Of a stretch of DNA of 46,958 bases, positions 28,801 through 35,444 are shown piece after piece. The notes under the pieces are model-generated. The model made no database searches. It saw only the letters and a program-made list of their open reading frames with translations, and had not been told where the DNA came from. The stretch spans positions 1 through 46,958 of the forward strand of contig NMRA01001139.1 in NCBI GenBank assembly GCA_002633005.1, given 5' to 3'. The translations under genes were made by a program, and so were the position numbers. This stretch comes from Phoronis australis (taxonomy: Eukaryota; Phoronida; Phoronidae). Position 1 is the stretch's first letter, and every line of letters starts with the position of its first letter.

Positions 28801-29626
28801 ATTCCTTAACTTGAACTTGTAATCAGAAAGTCTCACTTTAAAGAGGTCTACATGTATATACAAAGATGAATTGTATAGTCACATTTTAGTAACACCTATA
28901 CTTACAAAAATATATTGATCACACTGTAACCAAACTCATAAATACCGGGCTTTTCTGTAGAAAAACCAACCGGAGTGTATCCGGAAAACGAAAATTTTCA
29001 TGCGTTCTCGTAACCCCATATAAACGCCCAAATAAATTTCGAACACACATCTAATTCATTATTAATTATTTACTGACATAATAATAGCATTTTATCAATG
29101 AGTTAAAGTCTCAGTCGTGACTTATATCTGCTAACGGAATTTTTTTTCGAAAATGCTTTTATTTTACTTGAGCGGATCCAGCCTAAAATATGGGAGGTCC
29201 GAATTTTTGAATTTGCGTACCATTTACTGAAAAAATAGCGGGGACTAAACTAAGAAACGGGGTACTACTGTACGTTGAGACCCGTAAATCGTGCATTCAC
29301 GCCGAATTCCTGTAGACTTTTGTCTCGTTTTCTCTGACTTTTTGTTTCTTTGAGGCGGATCTTTTTGCCCACTTCACCAACTGGGGGTCTTGTTCGAGCC
29401 CCGAGTACCCATTTTGTGCGGGCATGTTTTATTTTATTTAATTTTTACAGCCGAGCAGTGGTGGATGAAATCGAAACACCTCGCGATCTCCTCGATCAGC
29501 TTGATGTGCAGGGAATCATTGGAATTGGAAATTACAGCGAGTTAATGGAACTACTGGAGAACCATAGATTGATCAAACTTAAAAGAGAGGTGGAGAAACT
29601 GGCTAATGAAATGGAAAGAATTCTAG
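4825..29626 (+). CDS. Ankyrin repeat-ZU5-like-DED protein (12 chained exons, 3' end open)
   Basis: This is a spliced gene assembled by eye from 12 exons with GT/AG borders and consistent phases (0,0,0,0,0,0,1,1,0,1,2 at the eleven internal junctions). Predicted residues: 1-22 leader; 23-173 about 4.5 ankyrin repeats; 174-256 basic linker; about 257-391 ZU5-like beta domain; about 392-529 Cys-rich beta segment, possibly UPA-like; 530-548 Ser/Thr-rich hinge; about 549-625 death effector domain; then a charged helix. No signal peptide or membrane segment is visible, so it is probably cytosolic. Known families: ankyrin repeats bind protein ligands, ZU5-UPA modules hold death-fold proteins in a closed state, and DEDs recruit caspase-8/FADD-like partners. 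Inference: a ligand-gated adaptor for apoptosis or innate immune signalling. An in-frame TGA lies eight codons upstream of the ATG. The true C-terminus is not established. Confidence 0.8.
5023..5118 (+). CDS. Exon 2: ankyrin repeat 1
   Basis: The acceptor is ttgtttctgcag and the donor gtaata, both phase 0, giving 32 codons. The translation has the ankyrin signature: DDTALHWAAVEGHTEVARVL, then a KAGANVN loop. TALH replaces the canonical TPLH, and the Gly at repeat position 4 is Asp. The exon is one codon shorter than exons 3 and 4. One-repeat-per-exon organisation in phase 0 makes such exons easy to duplicate. Confidence 0.92.
5670..5768 (+). CDS. Exon 3: ankyrin repeat 2
   Basis: The exon has 33 codons, acceptor tattacatag and donor gtaatt, in phase 0. 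It reads WGRTPLHCAAWDGHTQTVKC and then LVEHNATVDVRDQ. T-P-L-H, A-A and G-H are at the standard ankyrin positions. Residue 1 of the exon corresponds to repeat position 3, so the exon ends with positions 1 and 2 of the next repeat. It is the paralogue of exon 4 and differs only at recognition-surface codons (see findings). Confidence 0.93.
5769..5789 (+). promoter_or_regulatory. Duplicated splice donor, optional 7-codon extension of exon 3
   Basis: The donor gatcag|gtaatt at 5768/5769 is repeated 21 bases downstream as gatcag|gtaact (exon end 5789). The bases between are 21 long, in frame and free of stops, and would add VINVRDQ. The extension repeats the VRDQ tip of the preceding residues, lengthening the loop between repeats 2 and 3. 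Use of the second donor is inference from sequence. Confidence 0.5.
6207..6453 (+). repeat. Tandem duplication copy B (intron plus ankyrin exon 4)
   Basis: This is the partner of the block at 5526-5812, starting at tcattgcaagtattgt and running through exon 4 to taatgacacacaggttg. The intron part differs from copy A by scattered substitutions and one short deletion, so the copies are recent but not identical. Confidence 0.9.
6335..6433 (+). CDS. Exon 4: ankyrin repeat 3
   Basis: The exon has 33 codons, acceptor tattacatag and donor gtaatt, in phase 0. It reads RDWTPLHCAAGSGHTQTVKC and then LVEHNATVDVHNK. The central helices are identical to exon 3 at both protein and DNA level. Differences are confined to exon codons 1-3, 11, 12 and 31-33. 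Confidence 0.93.
6960..7061 (+). CDS. Exon 5: ankyrin repeat 4
   Basis: The acceptor is tttactgtag and the donor gtatct, in phase 0, giving 34 codons. It reads DGDTPLHLASLRGHAAVVEL followed by LVHKGSCDVTVVNK. This is the most canonical ankyrin repeat of the set, with a one-residue insertion in the loop after helix 2 (GSCDVTVV). It is clearly older than the exon 3/4 pair, because its DNA does not align with them. Confidence 0.93.
7062..12799 (+). other. Intron 5 (5.7 kb), no supported gene
   Basis: This is a long intron without recognisable coding sequence. It contains a G-rich run at about 9576-9600 (gggatgggggaggggggatg), the first copy of a dispersed repeat (10507-10800) and diverged repeat-like sequence near 7560-7650. 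A short frame at about 12139-12207 encodes LILKHGAVEK before a gtgatg, faintly ankyrin-like. It is not needed, because exons 5 and 6 already join in phase. Confidence 0.6.
10507..10800 (+). repeat. Dispersed repeat copy 1
   Basis: This is a diverged match to 33209-33485 in the same orientation. Shared blocks, in the same order, are atagggacaatc-like, ggaaactcaaag, tggtatccgaaa/tggtaacagaaa, cacgccg, and a long block around gtctggtggattt ending near gaactg. It lies in an intron with no coding capacity seen. The order and spacing suggest two insertions of one transposable element family. Confidence 0.65.
12800..12856 (+). CDS. Exon 6: ankyrin half-repeat (C-terminal cap)
   Basis: The acceptor is gtttttcag and the donor gtatgc, in phase 0, giving 19 codons: DGKTAYDVCEDEKIKTLLK. 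DGKTAYDV is the usual start of a terminal ankyrin repeat (canonical DGxTAxDLA), followed by a short helix. This closes the ankyrin stack at about residue 173. Confidence 0.85.
12857..14703 (+). other. Intron 6, nothing recognised
   Basis: No coding, RNA or clear repeat structure was identified. Open frames at 13735-14040 and 14298-14480 lack any family features and have no flanking splice logic. Confidence 0.6.
14704..14830 (+). CDS. Exon 7: basic linker after ankyrin repeats
   Basis: The acceptor is tgcaatttccag in phase 0. The donor is gtgagt after one base of a codon (phase 1). It encodes 42 residues starting RRMRQKTQEKIFIERYGRSK and ending SSYLSLGPFA. The first half is strongly basic and helical in character; the second is a flexible Gly/Ser segment. 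No domain is recognised. Phase 1 matches the next exon, forming an Asp codon across the junction. Confidence 0.75.
14831..19578 (+). other. Intron 7 (4.7 kb), foldback element inside
   Basis: No gene is supported. The notable content is the inverted-repeat element at 15292-15690. Other open frames (16063-16524 minus, 16726-17236 plus) show no family features. Confidence 0.6.
15292..15690. mobile_element. About 400-bp foldback (long inverted repeat) element
   Basis: The outer ends are near-perfect inverted repeats: gcccagtctctaatc at 15292-15306 and gattagagaccgggc at 15676-15690 (one mismatch in 15). The similarity continues inward: actcgaaatggagctcgaaa pairs with actcgaaacgaactcgaaac on the other strand, then gcgaactcaagataa with gcgaacttaagataa. 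The centre near 15473-15490 is itself almost palindromic (ttcgagtttgaactcgaa). No coding capacity is present. It resembles a non-autonomous foldback/MITE insertion. No target duplication could be identified. Confidence 0.7.
19579..19692 (+). CDS. Exon 8: lead-in to ZU5-like domain
   Basis: The acceptor is atcaatttcag. Two bases complete the Asp codon begun in exon 7. It encodes ALSFSLSAEYDVDRVQLNYR and then SRETETPQRSFVEVKPN, and ends one base into a codon before gtgggt (phase 1). No domain of its own is seen; acidic and polar residues suggest a linker with one or two strands. The frame on both sides matches its neighbours, which supports the call. Confidence 0.7.
19693..20087 (+). other. Intron 8, nothing recognised
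   Basis: This is a short intron. The minus-strand open frame at 19584-19943 overlaps exon 8 antisense and is a shadow. Confidence 0.6.
20088..20914 (+). CDS. Exon 9: ZU5-like domain plus Cys-rich beta segment
   Basis: The acceptor is tgtccctttag and the donor cat|gtaagt (phase 0), giving 275 full codons. Near the start, GASGG, then VTLKVPPNAISG and IKIEIVDQ match the ZU5 core (a Gly-rich strand, then a V-x-L-x-(I/V)-P-P-x-A-(I/L) strand). LSTPVEVRASV corresponds to the middle strands. VVFYTKTFAYFHIIWG resembles the closing strand, where ZU5 domains usually have a v-x-f-x-t-x-H-F-S element. The second half (IITSYSCRICPYIKGG, FIVKLYCHGVD, LWFEVKCRC, HRDCCEKTG) is beta-rich with many Cys and sits where UPA follows ZU5 in UNC5, PIDD and ankyrins. 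Its assignment as UPA is tentative. The Ser-Pro/HFS autoproteolysis motif of FIIND/PIDD proteins is not seen. Confidence 0.82.
20915..21865 (+). other. Intron 9, nothing recognised
   Basis: No gene or strong repeat structure was seen. Open frames here on either strand lack features. Confidence 0.6.
21866..21920 (+). CDS. Exon 10: Ser/Thr-rich hinge
   Basis: The acceptor is tttggttttag in phase 0; the donor is gtaaga after one base of a codon (phase 1). It encodes GLSNSAAKFSTSPTSGIA. It is short and low-complexity, consistent with a flexible hinge between the beta module and the DED. The phase matches exon 11, forming a Glu codon across the junction. Confidence 0.65.
21921..25118 (+). other. 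Intron 10 (3.2 kb)
   Basis: Apart from the candidate exon at 22250-22419, no gene is supported. The 22500-24700 stretch looks like ordinary intron with no clear element borders. Confidence 0.5.
22250..22419 (+). CDS. Possible alternative exon with Cys cluster
   Basis: A coding-like frame follows the acceptor-like ctctaatag and ends at gataag|gtaatt. It contains CCKNCGG and then HCSTDC, a spacing like a small zinc-binding knuckle. The start phase (1) fits exon 10, but the length is 170 bases. Including it would therefore shift exon 11 out of frame to an early stop and remove the DED. Alternatively the frame reads through the donor and stops at 22441-22443. It may be a cassette or terminal exon producing a DED-less form, or unrelated sequence such as a transposon remnant. 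Confidence 0.25.
25119..25224 (+). CDS. Exon 11: death effector domain, N-terminal half
   Basis: The acceptor is tttcgttactag. Two bases complete the Glu codon from exon 10; the donor is gtaagt after two bases (phase 2). It encodes TTNARKLHLKLLRTVSLGLK and then NEEFKRLRADCYWL. This matches DED helices 1 and 2: a LLxxVSxGL helix, then an EEFKRLRxxC helix equivalent to the conserved (E/D)EL-x-x-LKFLC of caspase-8, FADD and c-FLIP. The Tyr codon completed by exon 12 preserves the frame. Confidence 0.82.
25225..29450 (+). other. Intron 11 (4.2 kb), repeat-rich
   Basis: This intron splits the DED. It contains diverged tandem repeats (26087-27180), a small duplicated segment (27690-27810) and a hairpin at 28077-28097 (tactctaga, 3-base loop, tctagagta). 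No other coding sequence is supported. Confidence 0.6.
26087..27180 (+). repeat. Diverged repeat element with about 130-140 bp periodicity
   Basis: It begins with a tccgtccgtccgtc-rich segment followed by ccaagacaccttgacgtatg. A motif then recurs at roughly regular intervals: cctagtggccatttttgc, tctcctaagggtag, tctcctagtggtacag, cctcttagaggcaa, tgtagtggccatttt. Each is followed by a block like tgtatctcctaaaccatt-x-caggat and a gactactgtggc-like block. Related sequence occurs at 31640-32000 (actggtgtgccccctagttgcaa versus actggtgtgccccaagttgcaa here). I read it as a partial, decayed dispersed element with internal tandem units. Confidence 0.6.
29451..29626 (+). CDS. Exon 12: death effector domain, C-terminal half, and charged helix
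   Basis: The acceptor is tttaatttttacag. One base completes the Tyr codon from exon 11; the donor is gtaata after one base of a codon (phase 1). It encodes RAVVDEIETPRDLLDQLDVQ, then GIIGIGNYSELMELLENHRL, then an IKLKREVEKLANEMERIL helix. It matches DED helices 3-6: IETPRDLLDQLDVQGII corresponds to the family's (I/L)-x-(S/T)-P-x-(D/E)-LF-x-x-LE-x-x-G-LL, and NYSELMELLE to NL-x-x-L-x-E-LL. The usual charged RxDL motif near the end is HRLIKL here. The following K/E-rich heptad-like helix could be a short coiled coil. Confidence 0.85.
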
Positions 29627-29825
29627 GTAATATGGATCACCTTCATACACCCATTTTTTGACAATATTGTAGTTGTCAACCAAGTGACAGTTGTCCTTGT
29701 GCAGGCGTATGTTGCATAGGCAAGAGAACGCATGGTCGTGTAAAACTTTATTTATCATTGCTACTTACAAGCAAATCCCATGGTCAAAGTAGCTTCCATA
29801 ACGATAATCTTTTGCTTTCAGAATT

Positions 29826-30191
29826 TAATCCTAGAGTTGCTACCACGGGATTCAGTTTATCTCCAACTGTAAAACAGTTGGAGCGTTGCTTCGCCTTTTA
29901 AGCCTAATCCAGTGCTGCAGGCGTGTGCCCACCCAATGCCAATTCATTCCCAAGTTATGAAAGCCTCATATGCTGATTAGATATGTGGGCATGCGCATTC
30001 CACAATTTAACCCTGATACGCTAGGTATCACGGGCTTCAGTTTGGCTCTAACTGTAAAGCAGTTGCAGCTCTGCTATCCCTTTTAAGCCTAACCCTGAGC
30101 TAGAAATCTTCATTTTCAAGTTACGAAAGCCTCTTATGCTGCTTACATGTACAGTAGATGTGTGAGCATGCGCAGTACACAGTTTACATTA
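29826..30191 (+). repeat. Tandem duplication of a roughly 180-bp unit
   Basis: The copies are at about 29826-30002 and 30007-30191. Shared blocks in order: accacggga/atcacgggc ttcagttt, ctccaactgtaaaacagttg versus ctctaactgtaaagcagttg, ccttttaagcctaa, caagttatgaaagcctc versus caagttacgaaagcctc, and gatgtgtgagcatgcgcag versus atatgtgggcatgcgcat. The diverged copies imply an old tandem duplication or two adjacent element insertions. Confidence 0.75.
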
Positions 30192-30957
30192 TTCTCTTCA
30201 CTTTGATGGTTCACACTGCATGTCCCTGAGTTTAAATTTTGAAGATATTTTGAGATGTTTGAAGATAGTTTGACGACACTTGCAATACCGGAAGCCAGGC
30301 TCAGGAGGATGACATTTTATCAGTTTCTAAAGGTGTGTTTTAATGGATTGTGGTAGTAAAACTGAGTGCAATTTAGCACCTGAAACTGACGATGACTGTA
30401 TTGGGAAACGGATTTCAAGGACCCCGATCACGGCGATGTTTTGAACGAGCTGCCGCGAGATCACATTGCATTGTTTGATGCATACTATGATTAATAGGTT
30501 ACACCCGTCATGCACAATACTGCGCTTCCCAAACACGATGAAAATACATCATAGCTGTATAGCTTCATGACTTTTTGACTTTTTCATAGACCAAGTGTTC
30601 TCGGCTATAGCACATGAACATTTAGAATATACGGTGACACACATGACTTTAGATTCCGGCACACTGTGCGTAAAATGTCATCTTCCAATTTTTGGATACT
30701 TAATCTTCTTAAAAGAGACAGGAGTTGCGAAGATACTGAAAAATCGGTTGATATTAGCAAAGTGATGCCAAATGGCTATCAAGCGTGGCGATTCATGAAA
30801 ACGATCGCTTGAAATAGGGTTGCAAAATTTGTGTCAAAACTATTTCACAACAGTGCACGGGTATCCGACAGGGAATCAGAAAAGGAGTGTAAATCAAGTC
30901 AGTTTATTTATTGTCCATCAAAGTAAAACAAGGGAAAACATTAGCCGCAGGTTAATA

Positions 30958-31130
30958 CATGTATATCGACAATTAAATACTTCAGTTACTCAATAAATAG
31001 ATACATGTATATGTACATGTATACCGACAAATAAATGCATCAGTTACTCAATAAATAGATACATGTATATGTACATGTATACCGACAAATAAATGCATCA
31101 ATTACTCAATAACTATGTACATGTATATGG
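30958..31130 (+). repeat. 58-bp minisatellite, about 3 copies
   Basis: Units beginning atacatgtatatgtacatgt occur at 31001 and 31059 with a 58-base period. A first, slightly divergent and shortened unit starts at about 30958, and a partial unit runs after 31116. Each unit holds cgacaaataaatgcatcagt followed by tactcaataaatag. The acatgtatatgtacatgtat core is almost self-complementary. Confidence 0.9.
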
Positions 31131-31388
31131 AATTAGAACAAAGAATAAAACACTATATATAAATTAACAATTAGCATAGGCGAGATGATGTCTGTGTAAG
31201 AAATTCACAGAGTATCGAGCGTTTCGCCTTTTGATTATTCATTAATGGGGTGATTAACTTATTTCAAACACCAGATTTATCTCACTTACCCATTGTAGCA
31301 CTTAGAGCTACGTCTTTTATATAACGGGAGTCAAATTTATTTTGCGATCAAACACTTTGACACTACAGAACAGTTTCTTCTTTTTCAG

Positions 31389-31405
31389 GTACACCAGGGG
31401 AACAG
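31389..31405 (+). CDS. Candidate 17-nt microexon after the DED
   Basis: A strong acceptor (ttcttctttttcag) and a donor (gtatga) bracket 17 bases. They accept phase 1 from exon 12 and read GTPGEQ, ending in phase 0. The splice sites are good and the phase fits, but so short an exon needs transcript support. If it is used, the next exon must start in phase 0, which the exon at 35275 does not. Confidence 0.3.
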
Positions 31406-32389
31406 GTATGATAGCGAATCTTGGACCCATCGGACTAGCACTGCTCCGTAGTGGCAGGTTTACTTTTTTACGCCTGCATCTGTCTCATGCAAGTTCTTGG
31501 ATAGACGTTCATGACTAACAAAAGGCGACAACGCCTTTCTATCCTCTGACAGTTGTGGCCATTCAGTACCATCTTATTTCAAAATAACAATTCCTTTATC
31601 GATATCATTGGTGTCTGTCAAAAAGCTAGAAAGGATCGTTATCAGAATTGGCAGCTGTGCCTGGGGAATAAAGGGCAGCTGAACTTGATTTTCGCCCTAG
31701 TGGGTTTTTCCATCCGTGGCTGAATCTTCCTAACCTTGTGCAAGAACTGTGTGAAAGTTGTCGCATGTGTTCATTCGGAGCTGAAAACAGAAGGTGATCA
31801 GTTTCAGACCAGACCGACGACTGGTGTGCCCCCTAGTTGCAACATAACTGATTTGTGTATTCTTGCAGATGTTCGCAGTCAGTTCGTGCACGGACTTCTG
31901 TGAAATTTGGAAAATTGAATGTATTTCTACTGAAAAAACGTAGACCTTTCACCATTTTTGGGCATATTCCATTTATTTGCGCCATCTGCTGGCCGTTGTT
32001 TATGATCTCAGGTATGTTTTATCGCATGTCTATTTCTGTATCTTACTGGTCCTGGGGTAGTTTAACTCAGTCGATGTGTTCTTGATGAGAATATCACAAT
32101 TAACAATGATTTTTGAATGAGTTTGGCAGTTGTACTTGTAGTGATCTATTGTGGTTATTTTGATTTTTTTTACGTCCACGGGTATCTCCTTAAATTTGGC
32201 ATAAAATGAGCTAATTGCCTTTTAGACATATTAAATATCTAATATTTGGTTCAACACATCATTGTTTCATTTTATTTCACCCAGGAACGAATTATTGTGG
32301 ATAAATAAAACAACAAGAACAATATATTTTCTTAAGTTGTATTGGAAATTTCATGGTCACAGCTCTACAAATAAATATTTCATAGAAGG

Positions 32390-32655
32390 AACCAGATGGG
32401 ATCCTTACTTACAAGACATAACCCACACATTTCCGATACCCAAAGTGTAATTGAGTATCGGATACTAAGTGACACAGGTTTGCATAAAACCAGATGGGCA
32501 CATAATACCAAATGGGTATTGGACGATTGCCTATCAACTGTTCGAGCAAAACGGCAAGTTCAATAACAAGTACCAAGTGGGTACAAACTGCCAAATGGGC
32601 AAATGTCATATAAAGTACCAAGTGGGTACACCAAACAGCCAACTGGGCTATAACA
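32390..32655 (+). repeat. Degenerate periodic repeat around CCARRTGGG
   Basis: At least seven occurrences of a near-palindromic core are seen: accagatgggat, accagatgggca, accaaatgggta, accaagtgggta, gccaaatgggca, accaagtgggta and gccaactgggct. Most are flanked by complementary bases (for example gtaccaagtgggtac). Spacing is irregular, about 20-95 bases. Confidence 0.65.
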
Positions 32656-33208
32656 ATCTGCAAGCAGGTTCCGGACAAGCTGAGTCAGCAGACCAGCCGG
32701 AGTGATAAAAACATGTTGTAAGGAACGTGGTGTTGTGGCTTAGTATGTGCCTAGAGCTGTGACCGGGGTCGAGAGTAGCAAGCAATTTTTTTTGATCCGG
32801 CTGAACAAGTGTGTTTGTACGTGGCGTGGTTTGATGCATCTATTTTGTAATGGGGAAACTTTCTACCTACAAATGGCGTCAATGTGCAAAGGTTCTTTTT
32901 TGATGTGCTACCTATCTGAGCATAACTTAGCTTTTCCACAGGTGAGTCACGGTAATTTACTGAAAGATTCCTCACTGCTAGTAGTAAAAAGAAAGCTTAG
33001 ATTCATTACCACCATTGTTTATATGTACGTGTAGTAAACCATAAACCACTGCTATAATGTTCATGAGCACTGTTCAAAGAGTCAAAAACGAAAATACTCT
33101 ACAAATGCATTCCAAATCGTTTTTCAATTCCGTGAGCATTGGGCATAGTGCCACGTTTTTCGGCAGCTTGGAAGTTGCACGCTGTGCAAGTGCAATAAAA
33201 TTTTAACT

Positions 33209-33485
33209 AGGGGAAATGATAGGGACAATCCTACATGTACACGTAATGCATCGGATAAACATTTGGTCGGAAACTCAAAGTTTGGTAACAGAAATTCCCA
33301 ATTTCAAAGCATTTATATTTGACAACAAAAATCAGCTATCGGTACTCTGTTGGGAAAAGTTGGAATAACGCCGGTTCCTCAGCCGAAGCACGCCGCCTGA
33401 CCAACGCCTGATGTTTGATATTGCAAAGTCTGGTGGATTTCAAATAATTGGCAGACATGAACTGGCATAAACTGAAAAATTGTGT
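33209..33485 (+). repeat. Dispersed repeat copy 2
   Basis: This is the partner of 10507-10800, with the same order of conserved blocks: gatagggacaatcct, ggaaactcaaagt, tatcggtactc, gaaaagttggaat, gcacgccg, gcaaagtctggtggattt and catgaactgg. It carries no open frame of note. Confidence 0.65.
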
Positions 33486-34625
33486 GTGAAAAAAAATCAA
33501 TTTTAAAATCAAGGTTTAAAGTAAATTTGCAAAGCTTTAAATCATGAAACAAACGCACCCACTTTAAAGACATAGTTTCACACCAAAACAACTGCTTTTC
33601 AAAACAAATAATAGCACTGTGTGAACCTGTTGCACAGGGCAGTTCTTGTCCGCACAGCTTGGTTAATTAGAAAAGCCCCGCATTAATGACCTTTTCCGAC
33701 TTCAGCCGAGTCAATTCTTAGAACAGGCATAAAATGTGGTTACATAACTGTCTGTGATGTCAGATCAGGAAGACAGCTGTGTATTCCAATGGGTACAAGC
33801 AGTCAACCCTCCAAATTTTTGCTTGCTTCATTTGATAATTTCTCCTTTTGTTGGCATAATTAAGAGCACGTTCGCGAATGGACCAGGCAGAGGGTGATAC
33901 ACGCTATGTCACAGATTCTCTTTATATTTTATCTGTGTGATGGCACTGGCTCCACTGACTCCAGACCACCTTTATTTTTTTCAAAACGCCCCCTTTTGGT
34001 TTCCATTGATACTATCTGTTTCCGGCAAGTTTTGAGTCTGGCGGCAGTTGAGTTAACGTTGAAATATTGAACCTGTGTTATAGATCAGGTGCGACTTTCG
34101 ACTACTTTATTCATGAAAATTTAAAAGATTTTGATAATTTTTTGTCTGTTTTTAGAGCCACATAAAATGAGTACTTTTAATGATTTTTGAAACTGTCAAG
34201 ATTGTCTATTCGTATCACGATGTCTCGGCTGGCACAGGTTTTAGAACATTTTAGTGCCAACCAATGTGTTGAGCTATCTTAGATCTACAAAATAAAACAA
34301 AAAAACGGATTTCATGTCATTTCTCGTCGAAAGTGACTCTGGTAGTTACGCCATTTCACCACAATGAGTAAGGCCTACAAACGTCAACAAAAATGATTTT
34401 TTGCTAATAGTTGGCCTGCAAACTGCGAATCAATCAATCATTTATCAAATTTCGTATTTTCTAGGCACAGAGGGTACTTTACTTTAATTCTGGAAAGTGC
34501 TCGTAGTCATGGAATTAGGATACTTCCTGCACAAACAGCAGTAATTTTGGCAGAAAACCTTTTGCGAGAGTCGAAATTGAAATCTCACTGGTTTTACAAA
34601 GCTCAGTAATCTTATTCGCACGGCT

Positions 34626-34652
34626 CAAAAACAAAACAAAACAAAACAAAAC
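34626..34652 (+). repeat. (AAAAC)n microsatellite
   Basis: About five uninterrupted aaaac units, ending in accgtcg. Confidence 0.95.
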
Positions 34653-35274
34653 ACCGTCGACAAATCATTTTCATAACATTTTCCTTCAAAAATCATGATT
34701 ACCCCCCTCCCCACTTACGACTTTCCAAATCTTAATCTGATGTATGAACAATATCATTTATTTCTTGGTTTTATCTGTGATTGTCCTGTTAACAAAGAAG
34801 TTTGCTGTGAGTTAGCTGTGGAGTTGTCTGAACAAACGTTATTTTTGAGGAATCTTCAAGTGGTTTGATGCAGGGCGTTGAAAGCAGAGGACAGTGTCAA
34901 TGTGAAATATTCATTGGCAATTACAGGCAAACGCAAAACCTCTGGCCATATTAATGTGGGCGTTATATAGGCGCCAGTGTCCCAAAAACGTCACTTTTGA
35001 AATGTTATGGCTGACTTTCAAGTGACAATGGAGGCTAACTGCATGGAACCAGCTACCAGTGAGAATAAACTTCGCCTGCACAGTGGGAGACACATAGGAA
35101 CATAGTTGAATGGGGCTATTCGGAGAATTCTCCTCGCGGTGTCGCTGCTGTACTAGTGGTGACTAACTTGCGCATGCGTCGCTGTCTGCATGTAAACAAC
35201 TGGTAAAAGATGGAATTTTTATCAAAATACGTCGTCGCGCTAAGCTTTATTACTGCTAATTTCCCTGGTGCAAG

Positions 35275-35444
35275 TCTTCGACAGGTGGCCACAAATTCCC
35301 AAAAAACCTAAAGTTACTATATTCGTGGACAATTGCGGTCAACGGGGTCAACTAATCGACAAAAAGTGTGTGGATGCTGAAGCCCCGTGTGAGCTCTATG
35401 ACTATGCACTGCAGTTCCATTCGGAGACTACACAACATTACTTG
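35275..35444 (+). CDS. Probable exon, possibly the next exon of the DED gene
   Basis: The open frame is bounded by a perfect donor (ttg|gtaagt, phase 0). The acceptor is either gtgcaag at 35274 (phase 1) or gacag at 35284 (phase 2). Using the first, exon 12 joins directly in frame to read ERIL-V-FDRWPQIPKKPK. The product continues VTIFVDNCGQRGQLIDKKC and CELYDYALQFHSETTQHYL. It shows alternating hydrophobic strands and four Cys. No family is recognised. It could belong to this gene or start another; the assembly gap follows 580 bases later. Confidence 0.5.

Larger units (their letters stand above)
29627..31388 (+). other. Intron sequence with tandem repeats
   Basis: No coding is supported. 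It contains a tandem pair of roughly 180-bp units (29826-30191) and a 58-bp minisatellite (30958-31130), given separately. Confidence 0.6.
31406..35274 (+). other. Intron or intergenic, repeat-rich
   Basis: This stretch contains a second piece of the repeat seen at 26087-27180 (about 31640-32000), a periodic segment (32390-32655), the second copy of the dispersed repeat (33209-33485) and an aaaac microsatellite (34626-34652). At 32940-32942 the sequence ttttccacag|gtgagt fits both a donor and an acceptor; frames on either side (32833-32941 or 32942 onward) could be coding but match nothing known. Confidence 0.45.

Noticed and set aside
35275-35444. Caspase catalytic region (VDNCGQRG compared with QACxG after a KPK strand)
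   Set aside because: A DED followed by a caspase would make sense, but Cys is followed by Gly, the neighbouring strands do not align well, and no exon with the catalytic His-Gly was found convincingly upstream (the VSHGN at 32942 is too weak).
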